Counted from the stretch's first letter, positions 39,136 to 51,409 are shown. The stretch is 64,000 nucleotides of DNA from Lunularia cruciata (GCA_948567375.1 OX419756.1:33272552-33336551); one strand, 5' to 3'. Program-made: numbers and translations. The notes: generated by a model not told the origin, from the sequence alone.

Positions 39136-40628
39136 TCATGGCCTATCCTCAATGGTGTAGTCATACTCAGACAAGAGTATCATCCACCTTGCTAGTCTCC
39201 CTTCAACATTAGACTTGTTGAAGATGTACTTCAAAGCCTTGTGATCCATGACAATGGTGGCTTTCCTTCCAATCAAGTAGTGTCTAAGCTTCTTGAGACC
39301 AAAGATAATTGCCAGCCCTTCTTTGTCCGTGACAGAGTAGTTCTTCTCTGCTAAAACCATCTGCCTACTAGCATAAGCTATTGGATGATCATGCCCATCT
39401 TGGTCTAATTGACTAAGAGTGCATCCTATTAGCTACATTAGAAGCATCAGTGTAGAGGATGAAAGGCTTATTCCAATCAGGTTTAGTAAGAATTGGAGCT
39501 ATAACAAGGGTTTGCTTGAGCTCCTCAAAAGCTTTGAGAGCCTCCTTGTCCTCCAAAATCACCATGTAATCTACACCCTTCTTCATGTGGATGGTCAATG
39601 CATAAGCCTTGTTGGAAAATGAGAAGATGAACCTCCTATAGTATCCAACCAACCCCAAGAATTGGCATAACTTTGTCAAGCTTGAAGGGAATAGGTCTAA
39701 GATTTTCCTCACCTTCTCAAGATCAATTGCTATTCCATCCTTGGAGATGATGTGCCCCAAAAGTAGACCTTCTTCACATCCAAAAATGCACTTCTCTGAG
39801 TTGAGTGATGCATTTGCCTCATCCACGCATTGTAAGACCTTGATTAGGTGTTCAAAGTGCTACTCCTTGCTCCCATAGAGACAAAAGTCATCAATAAAAT
39901 CTCTCACAAATTTCCCAATGAAAGGTTCAAATACCTTGTTCATGAACCATTGGAATGTGGCTAGAGCATTGCAAAGCCCAAAAGGCATGACCTTGAAAGT
40001 GTAAGTTCCCCAAGGTGTGGTGAATGTGTTGAGTTGTTGATGCTTTGGAGCAATCTTGATTTGGTTATATCCACTATAACCATCTTCTAAACTGTACCTC
40101 TCATGGCCTGCAACCTCCTCCAAGATCTCATCAATGAATGGAAATGAGTAGTAGTCCTTCTTGGTAACAACATTGAGCTTCTTGTAATCCACACATACCC
40201 AAAGCTTGCCATTCTTTTTCTTCACAATGACAATTGGAGACACCCATTCTGAATTCTCTACCTCAAAGATAAATCCAATCTCCTTGAGCTTATCAATCTC
40301 ATCCTTCACAACCAAAAATCTTGGTGGGCTAATGCGACGTTTTTTTTTGGCAGATTGGTCTTGCATGTGACTCCATCTCTATCTTGTGCTCTTGCAAGGT
40401 GACTTCCTTCAAATCCTTGTAACTGAAAGCAAAAACATGGATGAACTTGCGGAAAATCTCCTCAAATCTCACCTTCTTCTTCTTGGTAACATTTGGGCCA
40501 TACTTGAGGGTAGCTAACCTTCTCTCTACCTCCTCAAGTGTCAATGGTGATTTATCAGGGTCCTTCAAAACCTCAAGCTTAGGTGAAAAATCCATAGCAC
40601 ACAAAGGATACATGTGACAACCCAACAA
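39136..40628 (-). pseudogene. Element I reverse transcriptase and RNase H
   Basis: RT blocks: SEWVSPIVIVKKKNGK, VCVDYKKLN, PFIDEILEE, YSGYNQI, VMPFGLCNALATFQ, and catalytic RDFIDDFCLYG near 39870-39905. RT thumb/connection at 39413-39826 (LLGHIISKDGI, FLGLVGYYRRF, LYTDAS). RNase H continues at 39136-39360 (KEGLAIIFGLKKLRHYL, MDHKALKYIF). Frame breaks at ~39850 and ~39410 separate the pieces. The upstream tail (40329-40628) is the usual region before RT. Confidence 0.85.
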
Positions 40629-41451
40629 ATATCACTTTTGCGGTAATCGGGTAAGTAAAGTTCGTTCCAGCGGAGATATGAGTCAGAAATGTCCAAATAC
40701 GAAGCAAAGTAATAGTTTCAGTTCTTCTTTAGTCTCTCAGGTAGAAACCACACCCAGAAGAGAGTAACAAGCACTGACTCGCAGTCTTGTCACAAATTCT
40801 CACTCCTTAATCACAAATCCTTCAATTCTTTCCAAACAATCTTGATTTTGATGATTCAGGCTCTCCCAAAAATGGCACTTCACTGCAAAACGACCTCGCC
40901 TCAAAATTGTGTTCCACCCCTCCACTGAAGGCACAACTTCCTCGATAAAAATTTCTTCACATCAACCTCGCATTGTACTCACAAATACAAAACTACCAAC
41001 ACTACAATTCCTCTTAGATCTGTCAAGGCATTGCTTCGATTGCACTTCACTCAGGATCAAACACACAAAATGAAGATCAAGGCTGTGGAATCCAACATCC
41101 AACAAGCACACTAACCTGCACTTCGAATTTCTCCAAACACTCACAAACACAATTGCAAAGCTGATACTCGGAATCAAGCTCAAGCGACGAGCACTGTTTC
41201 ACAGCACTTCGCTTTATCTATTCTCAAAAATAATGAGCACTGAACAACATAATACTGCGAATGCCACTCTTAAATAGTGAAGCAATCGACAGTTCTAATA
41301 ACTATACCGTTTCTACAACAACTGTTCTAACCTGCAAATCCAAAATGACAATGCACCTCTTCATATCTGCCCCTTCAAATCTCAAATCTGTTACTAATCC
41401 GATCCGATGTCTACTTCTTCCTCGGCTTTCAAACCCGAACCCAAAGTAATC
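40629..41451. other. No gene; possible terminal region of an inserted element
   Basis: No coding frame of note on either strand. On the minus strand a TATA-like CTATTTAAGAG lies near 41268-41278, and the stretch ends ...GTTGTCACA at about 40616, exactly where element I pol starts abruptly. This could be an LTR or 3' region of the element that carries the coiled-coil ORF, inserted into I. I found no matching second LTR, so this remains open. Confidence 0.35.
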
Positions 41452-42795
41452 TTACTTCCTACTATCTTTTTCCTCGGGTTTCAGATCTCCCACATCTTCT
41501 ACCAGATCCAGCAATTCTCTTTCCTGATCTGAAATTGCACTAGTGGTTAATCTATCTAACTCCTCATCCTTCGACCCACTCTTCTCTAATTCTAACTCTT
41601 GAGCCCGTGTGCTCACCCCAGAGCAAACTATTATGTCGCCTTTACTAAAGAACACCGTGGGCTGGACGCAGAAGCGGTTTATTCAATCTTATTCAATCTA
41701 ATGTCTCTGAGGGCAACTCCAAAGACATTTGGATCCCTATGTTATCTACTTCGGGTTTTGCCTTAACATCCTGCCGAAGCTTTTCTAACTCTATTCTCAC
41801 TAAGTCTAATCTAATTGCAATATTGTCTTCTACTTCTAAGATCTTCCTATCTACATGAGTTCTCAATTTAATCAACAAGGCATTCAAATCTGTATCTTTC
41901 GCTTGTCTTTGCCTCGTTTCCTGCACCAACAGTTTTAACTCGTGCAATCTCGTCTCTTCGATTTGAACGCTGGCCTCTGTACTCAACATCGCGTTTACTC
42001 TGAGGATGATTTCCTTCAATGGCTCCAATCTTGTCTTGCGTTCGTGTTCCCGATCTGCGAGCCGTTCTTCTCTGTACATCGCCAATTCTTCTTCTAATTT
42101 GGCCTACACCGCTTCCTTCTCTTTCTCCTTCTATGCAACCTTCTCTTCCTGATTATGAAGTAAGTCTTGTAATCTCTCTTCTTCTCTATATCTTGCAGCC
42201 AACTCTCGCTGCCAGAGTTGCTTCTTCTCCTCCATACTCTCCATCACTCGATCGAGCTCTTGATCCTTTGATGCTACCCTCGCCATAGCATGGATAAGTT
42301 TGACTCTTGAATCAGCAAACTGTTGCTTCAAGATTTCATGCGCCGCTACTTGTCTCTCCCTTGCAATGTCACTCTTCCTCGCAAGATCTTCTCAATAACT
42401 CACTTCTCTCTTCAGGTCTTTGATTACCTGACTCCTCTTGATTGCTTCCGCTTGCAATACTTCTCTCTCTTCCTCACCTCGGGTTATACTCTTCTTCAAC
42501 TCCGAGTTCTCTTCTTCCAATCTTGATAAGACCTGCAACACAGTCTTTACCTCTGGACAAGTAGACTGCATCTCCTTCTTCTTCTTCTCCATCTTCACCA
42601 ACAGCGGGCATACTACCATCTGCAGGTAATCTACTCCATTACTGACAACTTTGTCCTCCCGCAGAGTGGTCTCTCTTCTTTCCTTGTGTTCTCCCGATAC
42701 TCGCCTTCTTCTCTGGAGTATTCATATCGGGATCGATGCCTCACTGCCCGAGCTTCCTTCTACCTCTTCCTTCACTCTACTTGGTCCCGCTTCAC
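41452..42795 (-). pseudogene. Coiled-coil ORF of an LTR-type element, C-terminal part
   Basis: Minus-strand coding sequence broken by stops that look like CAG to TAG and CGA to TGA changes (for example after KREVSY and EEKVA). Very rich in E, K, R, Q and L with long heptad-like stretches (QELDRVMESMEEKKQLWQ, EKLRQDVKAK), hence a long coiled coil. No family recognised. It continues the ORF at 46447-47440 across LINE L10. It could be an extra ORF of an LTR element, or a structural Gag-like protein. Confidence 0.6.
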
Positions 42796-42896
42796 AATGA
42801 ACAATGAACAATGAAATATAAAGCCCGAAAGACCCAAAGAGTCAAAAGGCTGGAAACACAATACAAAACACATGAAATGTGAGCCTAGGCAAGGGC

Positions 42897-45800
42897 CTAG
42901 GGCATCGGACCAATTTGTAACAAATTGGTCCGATGTAAAGTAACTTCTGTCATGTACTTCCCTAATGCTAAAGCTTCAACCTGTAAGAGAGTTGAGAAGT
43001 CACTGCAAGTAATCTGATGTCTTACTCTAATCTGCATGTAACAAGGGCAATCAACAAACACATGATGCTCATCCTCAACTTTGCTCATAATACACAATTT
43101 GCAAAGTCGCATGGAGTGCTCTATCTGCTGCCAACGTCCTTGTTCTACTTCTAGTCTATGAGAACTAGTTCTATATTGAGCGATAACATGTCTCAATGAA
43201 GTAGAAATCCTAGCCAAGAGATAATCTTGCTCACAATACACCAACATAGGATTTACAAACTGCTGATAGAACACCATCTTGGTACCGGGTTGCTGCCATA
43301 AGCGAAGTAAAAACTGCTCCTTGATCACCTCTCGAAGTGCAATAGGCTCCAATCTCCAATGTCGCTCAGAAACATTCCACCTTGTGGCCCATGCAATCAG
43401 ATCTGTATACCAACCGACAGATAGAGTGGCACAAAAAGCTTGGTAGGGAAGTCTCTCATGCTCCATGGACCTCACCTTAGTGGCATATGTGATAGCTAAA
43501 AACAAAGCTTCAGCCTCAAGAGGTAAAAATCCTGTTTCAGCAAGCAGGAATACATAAGGAGTTTGAGTCCTCACCCCAAGTTCATCACACAAAAACAATT
43601 TCTGAACTTTCTCCACTTTTGCCACCATGTCTTCTTAGTACCTGGACCCCAAATCTGAGCACCATAGAGAACCACCGGCTGCACAAGAGATCTGAACAGC
43701 ACCTTCTTCAACTCCCATGTGGTGAGGTGAGCAAGTCTACTACGGTTCATGAGTGAATACAAAGCTCTAAAGCCTGCATTGATTCTCATCTTCACACAAG
43801 TAGACCAACTATAGTCATGAGAAAACTCAAGGCCCAAGTACTTATAAGAAGAAACCTGCTCCAATTGCTGTCCATCAAAAAAGAAAGGTGTGACACATTT
43901 AGAACCCACCACAATGACCTTGGACTTGTCAAGGTTCACCTCCATCTTTGTTTCATTGCAAAAGCAAAGTAGAGAATCCAACAGCTTCTGTAAACTCTGT
44001 GGATTTGTGGAGAGAAGCACTACATCATCTGCATAAAGGAGTGCATGTATCATCAAAGAGCCAACCTGTACACCTGTAGCTCCAGCTTCCATGAGTAGAC
44101 TCTCTAGATCATCGATGAAGATTCCGAACAGAGTTGGAGACAGAGAGCAGCCTTGGATCACACCCATTGTGCTAAGGACATCTTGAGAGCTCAAAGATGA
44201 AAGTTTCACAATCACTTTCTCATAGAGTCTAGAGATAGCACCAATCAGATCAGCTGAAACACCCACTTCAATGAGTCTCTCACTTAGAGATTTCCTGAGC
44301 ACCTTATCAAAGGCCTTCCTGAAATCAATAAAGGCAACATAGAGAGCTCTCCCAACCCCCTTGGATTTGCACCACAAAACATGAAGTACCAATAGGTGGT
44401 CCAAAGTACTAAAGCCTAATCTGAAACCAGCTTGGCACTTAGCTCGAATTTTGTGCTTTTCAGCCCAAGTGCTCAACCTTGACTCCAAAATTCGACCATA
44501 CAACTTGGCAAAGACACTACCAACAAGTATGGTACGGTAATTGGTGACAACATCTCTTTGGCCAGACTTGTGAATAGGAACTACCTTCTTGAAGCACCAT
44601 CTATCCGGAAAGCCACACTTGATTGCCTCATTCAAATGAGAAGTGAGTATTGAAATCAGTTGGCTACCGCCCCACTTCAGAAGTTCAACACATAGTCCAT
44701 CAAGGTCTTCAGCCTTACCATTGGCCAACTTCTTCAATTGGTACTTGACATCAGCTTCAGAGATGGTGAGAGCAGATCCAAGGCAAGGTGCCATGCTTGG
44801 AGCATTTGGGAAAAAGTACAAATCCTTCACATAGTCACAAAGCTCATTCAGGTCCAGCGATGGAGATGGAGATCTGATGGTTACTTTCTTCCAGAAAGCC
44901 TTGGGATTGCTCCTCAATTCAGTGCTCAACTCAACTCCTTTGAGTCTTAGAAATGCCCGCTTTTTGCACTTCACCAACTTTCTGTATAAAACAAAAGCTT
45001 GATTTTGTGCAATCTGATCAAGAGATCTATCCATAGCTTTGATCCTTGCCATTTTGCAATCAGCATCATACCATCTATTGCAAGGGAGACCAAGTCTCTT
45101 CCTGTGGGAGCCTCTTGGAAACAAAGAAGTTGATGTAGATTGAAGAAGTTCAATCAATTGATCACTACGTTGTTGAAAATCAGAACTCCACTCCATAGAA
45201 CTCAATTTCTCTTGGACAGCTTGTTGGTACAAGTCTCTCTTGTGAAAATCTAGACGAAGTTTGCCTCTAAAAGCATGGTCTATAGGTAATGTGGTTCTAT
45301 TGAGGCAAGGAAAAAGGATGGTACAGGATAGAGGTGCATGGTCTGATTCTGGTTGAGGATCTAAAACAGCAAAATCTGAGACAAGATGGATATCATTAGC
45401 TGAAGTGAGCATATAATCTATGGTGCTTGATCCACCTGAGGCAAAGCATGTGCTTTTACAAGTTTCTGGAAATTGAGAAAGGCCATTCAAGATCTTCAAG
45501 CTACAATTGGCACCAAAGCTCAAAAAGTGCTCACTCATGGAATTGGACATAGGATCTTTGGAAGAGCGTGACCAAGCACTGGAATGGTCTATCAAGCTGT
45601 GGAAAGGATCATTCTCAAGGTCGCTCAAGTCAGGGATCTGAGAGGCTTGGATCCTAGCATTGAAATCACCAAGAACAAGGACTGCACCTTTACTTTGAAA
45701 CTCTAACACATCCTTCGTCAAGGAATGGAAAGGCTGCATGGTGTTGAGAAGTCCACTTGAATAGATTGGTGATGTCAACGGGGCAAAGTAACAAACAGCA

Positions 45801-46129
45801 ATGAAGCAAGGTGTGGCAACTCCTCCAATCCTCAGCCAATGGTATTGTCCACTTGAATCTTGACCTATCAAAGAGACTGATTTCTCAAAGCCAAATCTGA
45901 CGTAAGTAGCAATACCTCCAAAGCCCCTTCCTTTGTGTTGTCTCCGCTTGTTCCAGGTTGAACCAACAAGAGTGAATCCTTCAATGTCTTGAATGGTGTT
46001 TCCTTCATGTTCCCATGTCTCCACAAGATTGATCAGATCAGCATCATCCCACAAAGGCTTAGCGCTGGAGTACTTGGTATGTGTGAGCCCATGAACATTC
46101 CAAAACAGTACTCTAAAGGTCTGGAATTG
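42897..46129 (-). pseudogene. LINE ORF2 with single frameshift
   Basis: The endonuclease is intact (TAC at the position that is TAA in L2, L3 and L5). RT YADDVVLLS and CNETKM are present. A single-base deletion near 43612-43620 shifts the frame after TKKTWWQK. The C-terminal 243 residues, with the CKLC...HH...C knuckle, are otherwise intact. Open upstream to the ORF1 UAG at 46130-46132. Confidence 0.9.
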
Positions 46130-46446
46130 CTATGCAATAGCTGACAATTTCTTTTGAGTAATCACAGCTCTATTATCTCTCAAGAATGCAACAAAACCTG
46201 CTTGTTGAGCCTCCTTCACTTTTGCTAATTCTCCCTTCTTTGCTTGCCATTGGAGAGGTGTGAGATCAGGGTCCAACCAGATACGCCGCCCCTTTAGTAT
46301 AACTTTGTTCCCCATCACTGCATTCCTTTGAGTTTCTGAGCCAAACCTCACCAAAATGCTTCTTGGTTGTGCACCTTGTTGTCCCAATCTATATGCTTGC
46401 AAAATTTGAGGATCATGGACTCTCAAAGAATCAGCAATAAACTCAC
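46130..46446 (-). pseudogene. LINE ORF1 3' fragment fused in frame to the coiled-coil ORF
   Basis: The last ~105 residues of A-type ORF1, from CEFIADSLRVHDPQ. By chance the host ORF runs into it without a stop (46843-46130 reads through), so a translated chimera of acidic host sequence and ORF1 C-terminus is possible. There is no evidence that it is made. Confidence 0.75.
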
Positions 46447-47440
46447 ACTTTGCCTTACGTCTTGAGCAAATTCCTCGCTGTACTGCAATCTTCTTCTCCT
46501 CGCACACTGGTACTTTGTCTTCCAGCGCCGCATTGTCTTCTGTTTCTACTTCAACTTGCATTTCTTCTTCGTATTCTTCAGCCGCTAGTACCGATGTCAT
46601 CTCTCCTCCTTCCTCACTGTCACTACTTGTATCTCCGCTCTGCAGTGTCAGCTCAAGTTCCTCCTCACGGTCTGAGTCCTCCGTCTTGAGCTCGGCTTTG
46701 CCTTTTGAGTCTTCATCTTCCGACTCAATCACCACCATTCCTCGCCTCGGGTTTTTTTTCTGCATTTTCCAAGGTTTCTTGTTTTCTTTGGCTTCTGCTT
46801 GCCGAGTTCTCTTCTTCGTCGGGGTACTTTCAACGACCTTCACGTTCTTCCCTGTCTTCGCTTAATAATTGTCCGTGCTCCGGATTTGGAGAATGTATTG
46901 CTGCTCCTCCGCGTCGACTTCTCTTCTCAAATCAGGATGGAAATGAGACACCATTTGATTACGCTCCGCCAAATTGAGCAGATTTAACCCGAGGTAAAAA
47001 TGGGCCGCAAATGGTACGATGTAGTGTGGAGGCAACTTATCCCGCAGATTCCACACCATCTGCCTCGTTCTTCCGTGAAAGCACCTTGCCCAATTTATCG
47101 GTTCTCCTACAAATAACTTGTGAAAGAACACCGCTTGGTGTTTCATCACATAGGTAGTTCTCTCCGGCTTCAGGAGTGCTATTAGTGCACTCACAATTCC
47201 TCTCCTCACAGGGTCTTTATAGCTCTCAACTTTATACCCATTCTTCATCCTCTTTGACAAGAAGGCATCTCTCACCTCATGTGTTTCTTGGGCTATCTCT
47301 CCTTTCCCCAAGAACATGGCTCCCTGCTCCAAGCCTGCCTCCTTCCCGAGTACAAGTCTCCAATCCAACTCTGTCCAGCGAGCCGGATTTCCTCTCTTCC
47401 CTTCTTCCTCGGGACCATCGAGACATTTACTCTAGATGAT
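46447..47440 (-). pseudogene. Coiled-coil ORF of an LTR-type element, N-terminal part
   Basis: About 330 codons with one stop (CAA-to-TAA-like at ~46862). The first ~180 residues form a folded-looking domain (ARWTELDWRLVLGKE, MKHQAVFFHKLFVGEPINWA, IVPFAAHFYLGLNLLN). Then comes a basic, NLS-like stretch (TPTKKRTRQ) and an acidic Ser/Glu/Asp linker. The domain resembles ORFs seen beside plant LTR elements, but I cannot name its family. It lies directly downstream of the element H LTR on the same strand. Confidence 0.55.
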
Positions 47441-48146
47441 TTCTGTCATGAATCCTGGAAAACTTATGTTCAAATTCCATGCCAGAAAAGTGATCCGAAG
47501 TCGGCTCAAGACTTCGATCCTTGCTACTATATCTAATCTCCAAATTGCATGATTTCTCACTGCAAAATTCGGAGTTCTTCTTCCCTCCTCCCATCTCTTC
47601 TGCTTTCTTTCTGTCTCTTGATTTCTCTCTCTCGACTTCTCCCTTGCGCACTAACACAAGTCCAACTCTATTTCCCTTTCCCCGATCACTTGCAAGACGA
47701 CTCCTCAACGGCAAAGGAAAATTGCTCGACATTTCATCGTTGCAGTTTCGATTTTTATAGAGTTGCACTTCTTTGTCTTCCGTTGCTTCGAGTGTCTACC
47801 GACAAATCACACCTCCGGCATGCACCTGTCACTGTCACTCAACCTTCGCGCCTATGAGCCGCCAATTTTGAAACAGCCCTTTCTTGAATTTCTCGCCCCG
47901 ACGAAAGGTTGTTAGACTGTCTTTGCCTCAGGTTGAGCTCCCCCCAAGCCAAAGACAATTTAATTCGTATTTTATGCTGACACGGCATTTCAGAGTACTT
48001 CGCCTTATGACCCGAAGTCACTTTACTTCGGGTTTCACCCTGAAGACAATTTTCTTTGTCTTCTTCAGCCATACATGCGCAATCCGACTTCTCTATACAC
48101 TTCTTCTCCTTTATTTTGGAAAAAAACAAAAAATGTGGGCACCACA
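47441..48146 (-). repeat. 3' LTR region of element H (left edge uncertain)
   Basis: On the minus strand the integrase frame ends in a polypurine tract (TGAGGGAGGGGG, within 48147-48160) followed by TGTGGTGCCC at 48146, the likely LTR start. A TATA box lies ~390 bases further. The LTR end cannot be fixed because its partner lies outside the window, so part of this stretch may be leader of the coiled-coil ORF. Confidence 0.55.
47751..47760 (-). promoter_or_regulatory. TATA box in the H LTR
   Basis: CTATAAAAAT on the minus strand, about 390 bases after the LTR start; a usual place for the U3 promoter. It would drive transcription leftward into the coiled-coil ORF. Confidence 0.5.
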
Positions 48147-48905
48147 TACCCCCTCCCTCAAATGTGAGCGTCCCCGCAAACATAGACCTCGGGTGTCTTA
48201 GAAACTTCCGAGTCTATGGTCCAATATCTCCAAACTCTCCACCCATTTACTCGAGTGGCAAAAGGATTACCTTCCAAATTGACGAGTTGCATGGATCCAT
48301 TTTTGTAAAGATGACGAACTCGATAGGGACCCATCCATCTCAAATGCAACTTGCCTGGAAAAAATATTTGGCGATTGTCATATAACAAAACCAAATCCCC
48401 TTCTCGTACAGTCATAGGCTTGATTCTTTGATCGTGCCTGACTTTCCTTTGTGCTTGTACTTCTTTCGTGGTTTGCATTGCATCGTCTCTTTTCTCTTCT
48501 AACCACATCAGTTGATGAATCTGAAGATCCTGACTTTCCTCTTCCGACATTTGTTCTTCGCACAGAACTCGATAAGTCGGAACTTCAAATTCAACTAGCA
48601 GTATGGGATGCAAGCCATATGTCAAGAAGTATGGGGTTTGTTTGGTTGTAATCTTCTCTGTCGTCCGATAAGCCCATAATGCGGCTAGTAATTTTGTATC
48701 CCAATCATAGGCATAATTGACAGTCACCTTATTCAAAATTTTACACAGTAACCCATTTGCTTTTTCCGTTAAGCCATTTGCTTTTGGGTTATAAGGAGTC
48801 GTCTTCCTATGTTTAATCTGAAAATACTTGGTTAACTCCTCCATTACAGGTTCAAAAAATGTGTTCCTCGGTCACTGACCAATTCCAAAGGACACCCATA
48901 TCGGG
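48147..48905 (-). pseudogene. Element H integrase, C-terminal half
   Basis: Continues from the G2 junction: RYGCPLELVSDRGTHF (second catalytic Asp), a one-base deletion near 48850-48860, then KTTPYNPKANGLTEKANG with the catalytic Glu. Then LWAYRTTEK and the C-terminal module REGDLVLLYD ... LRWMGPYRV (GPY/F). The stop overlaps the polypurine tract. No chromodomain follows. Confidence 0.85.
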
Positions 48906-49349
48906 TGTCACGCCATTTGTAGTTCCGCATCTAGATGCTCAGAGTTCCAGTGATGGTAGTTAGAGTTATTCTAGCCGTTTCTCAAGGACTACTTTCCGAC
49001 AGTTAGATTTTGTGTTCGGGGTACTGACTTCACGGTGGAGCCCACTGTCACTTTGCACCGTTTGCACCGTCGAGCGTGCCGTCAGCGGGATCGTTAGGGT
49101 TTGAGTGCTAGCTCAAGTCTAGGGGGTATAGTTCCGAAGTGAGCTCCAGAGAGCTCACTTCTCTGATGTTGAGCCTTCGAGTTCCTGGCTATGGTGGACA
49201 GAGGCCGGCAAGCGTCACCTGGATTCTCTATGCTTGAGTGGATGTGGCTTGACTGTAATCAGTGCCCAGTTGTTGGCAGTTTATAGAGTGACAGATCAAG
49301 TACTGATCTGAGTTGAGTTGAGTTGAAAGTGTAAAGCAATCTGATTACA
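48906..49349 (+). repeat. G2 left LTR, missing its first ~107 bp
   Basis: Matches positions 108 to the end of the LTR at 59571-60120, starting TGTCACGCC and ending CTGATTACA. The first 103 bases of an LTR are found instead at the far right end (60121-60223). An ATCAGAG motif just after 49349 partly fits an initiator-Met tRNA primer site. Confidence 0.75.
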
Positions 49350-50614
49350 TCAGAGAAGTGAAGTCAGGGGGAAATCGGGTGCATGAACGTTGAGTGTTGG
49401 TGGTATCTCCTTGGTGGATCGTGGTAGCTCGATTCAAGTTCTGTGTTTCCCTAGTGTGCAGAAGCTCGTTCAGTTGATGCAGATTTGGCAGTTAGGCGGA
49501 TGGTGTGCGGAAGCGCTGGCCAAATTTCGAGCAAAGAAGGAGCAATTTTCTAGCAATGTTGTGATTTTGAGCTCAGGAGGTGAAGGCATGACCAATTTGC
49601 TACGAGTTGGGCTCAGAAAGTGAAATTGAAGGTGGAGTTGGAAAGCTCTTCTCATGAAATTGTGATTTGGAAAAACCCGTTTTGTCAATTTGGCTCGAGT
49701 GGAAAGTTAGTAGGGGATTTGGCGGACATCCATCTTTAGGGTTTACGTCAGATTTTACATCAGATTTAGGGCCAGAATTGGAGGAGTTTCGCTGTTTGGC
49801 CAGATTTGGAGAAGTTTGCTAGTTTGGAGGAGTTTCGCAGATTTGGAGAAGTTTCACCAATTTTGGAGGAGGTTTGAAGTGGCAACAATAAAGGCCTCAT
49901 TTGGCTTTTAGAGGCTTTGAGGCATAGGGCTGTGGGCTATGAGAGGCTACGAAGGCCTAGAAGGGCCAGCAAGCCAGCTTGCTGGCGTGAGGCTAGCTAG
50001 TTTAGAGTAGATCTTGGTCATTGGTTGGCAAAATCTACCTTTCTTGCTAGATTGTGCGCAACAGGGTTTGACCCCTAGATCTCTTGTTCCTAGACTGGTG
50101 CCCTAGCCAACTGGTCCACCCTCACTTGTTGTCCTAGTGATTGCGCCATTGTTATCTATACACATGTAGCTTTGGCTAGGAGAGGCAGTTTGATCCCATT
50201 CTTGGTGATCCTGGTAGCTTAGGACTTAGATAAGATCTGCTCATATGTCAAATGCCAAATGGTGGCAAAGTCAATCCCGTGTTGTGTTATGAGATGGAGG
50301 GTTTTCTTTTAGATTTCTTGTGATTGGATCCCCTCCATTCTCTGCTTCCTGTTTGTGCACCATGTTTGTGTGAGGTGCCCTGACTTTTGAGCGTTGGTGC
50401 TCTGGTGTGCTCTTGATGGTGAGGCTGGAGTGATGACCAGTCAGACTACCTTTGTTTCTCTCCGGTGAGGCAGGAAATGATGACCTTGCAGACCGTGAGA
50501 GTGCGTGTTATGATGGTAGGTTACAGGTTGCCCTTCCCCTAGTGTAGTTATCTCAGTTAGAGTTACATTAGTGGGTGGTGTCTAGTTGGTGTTGGCACGT
50601 GGTGGTGTTGGCAA
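49350..50614 (+). other. G2 leader region, no convincing ORF
   Basis: Between the left LTR and the first gag frame. Contains many stops in all frames, a TTTGGAGGAGTTTCG-like unit repeated at 49775-49870, and a 72-nt tRNA-like inverted segment (50054-50125). Probably 5' untranslated leader with inserted debris. Confidence 0.5.
50054..50125 (-). tRNA. Weak tRNA-like segment (probably decayed)
   Basis: The 72-nt minus-strand segment has an A-box-like ACCAGTTGGCTAGGGC and a B-box-like GGGGTCAAACCC at tRNA spacing. The acceptor stem pairs imperfectly and the anticodon stem is poor. Not a functional tRNA on this evidence; perhaps a tRNA-derived SINE or pseudogene. Confidence 0.2.
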
Positions 50615-51409
50615 TTGGTGGGGCACTTGCGGATGCAGTTGGTGGTTCGGGTTTGCTGTTGCAGTTACTTGGTCACGACGGAGTTCTTTGGAGATTCCAG
50701 AGGAGTTAGCCCTGAAGTATGTAATGGGTTTACTCTGAGTGGTGCTCGGTATCAGCCTGTATCTCAGGTCCCAGTGAGGGAGGAGATTGACTCTGAGTTG
50801 GAGTTCGACACAGGAGCTGATTCAGTTGAGAGTGCACTTGGTGTGTCCGCACCGTTGTTGTGGGACATGGACGAGATTTATGGGGCCTCCAAAGGCCCTA
50901 GGCGTTACTCTGGTATAGTGGGTACCATTGAGTTGGATGACTTCATCCAAGAGTTTGATAGTTGGTGTGATTTGCAACAGATGCGGAACCCGACTTTGTT
51001 CGCACCCTTCATGGCATGGAAGGGGTTGTTTCAGCACTTGGAGGGTCCGCCGATGGATGATTACCATGAGTTCAAGGGAGCTCATTTGGAGGAGATTGAG
51101 TTATGGAGACAGTATTGGTCTCCACACTATGTCTCCATCACTTCAGGCTCGGTGGCCAGGAGTAGATCGGCTATACCTACGAGTTCTAGCTTGAGTAGTG
51201 TTGGTGGAGCTAGTGGAGGTGCACTAGCTGGAGATAGTGCTACTACGAGTGGAGGTACCGCTGCAGGAGGTGGTGTGGTACCGGGGTTTAACCCCATGGT
51301 GGAGTTCTTCTTGTGTTTGAGGCAGAACTACCAGGGAGTGCGGATTTACAAGCTGAGGAGCTTGCAGGAGTTCCAGCGGAAGGCTGGAGAGAGCCTACGC
51401 AAGGCATAT
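50615..51409 (+). pseudogene. G2 gag, N-terminal part
   Basis: Open frame ending in the LINE pair. It holds a capsid-like retrotransposon gag region (LDDFIQEFDSWCDLQQM, FAPFMAWKGLFQHLEG, HLEEIELWRQYW), a Ser/Gly/Ala-rich linker, and the start of a second gag helical block (VRIYKLRSLQEFQRKAGE). The same frame resumes after 55056 (TRMRRLISFTQ). The true start is uncertain; the first ~60 residues look like leader. Confidence 0.7.

Larger units (their letters stand above)
37204..40628 (-). mobile_element. Ty3/gypsy element I (partial)
   Basis: Minus-strand pol and 3' LTR of a gypsy element: RT, RNase H, integrase, then an LTR starting TGTAACACCC at 37675 going left. Gag, protease and the 5' LTR are absent: the right side stops at ~40628 in the segment before RT, the left side is cut by L9. 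The FIDDF catalytic box and lack of a chromodomain resemble element H rather than G. Confidence 0.85.
42796..46446 (-). mobile_element. LINE copy L10 (subfamily A, 5'-truncated in ORF1)
   Basis: Minus-strand copy with tail (TTCATTG units), both hairpins, nearly the whole ORF2 and the last ~105 codons of ORF1. It inserted in the coiled-coil ORF with at most a 3-4 bp duplication (TCAC at 42792-42795 and 46443-46446). Confidence 0.92.
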
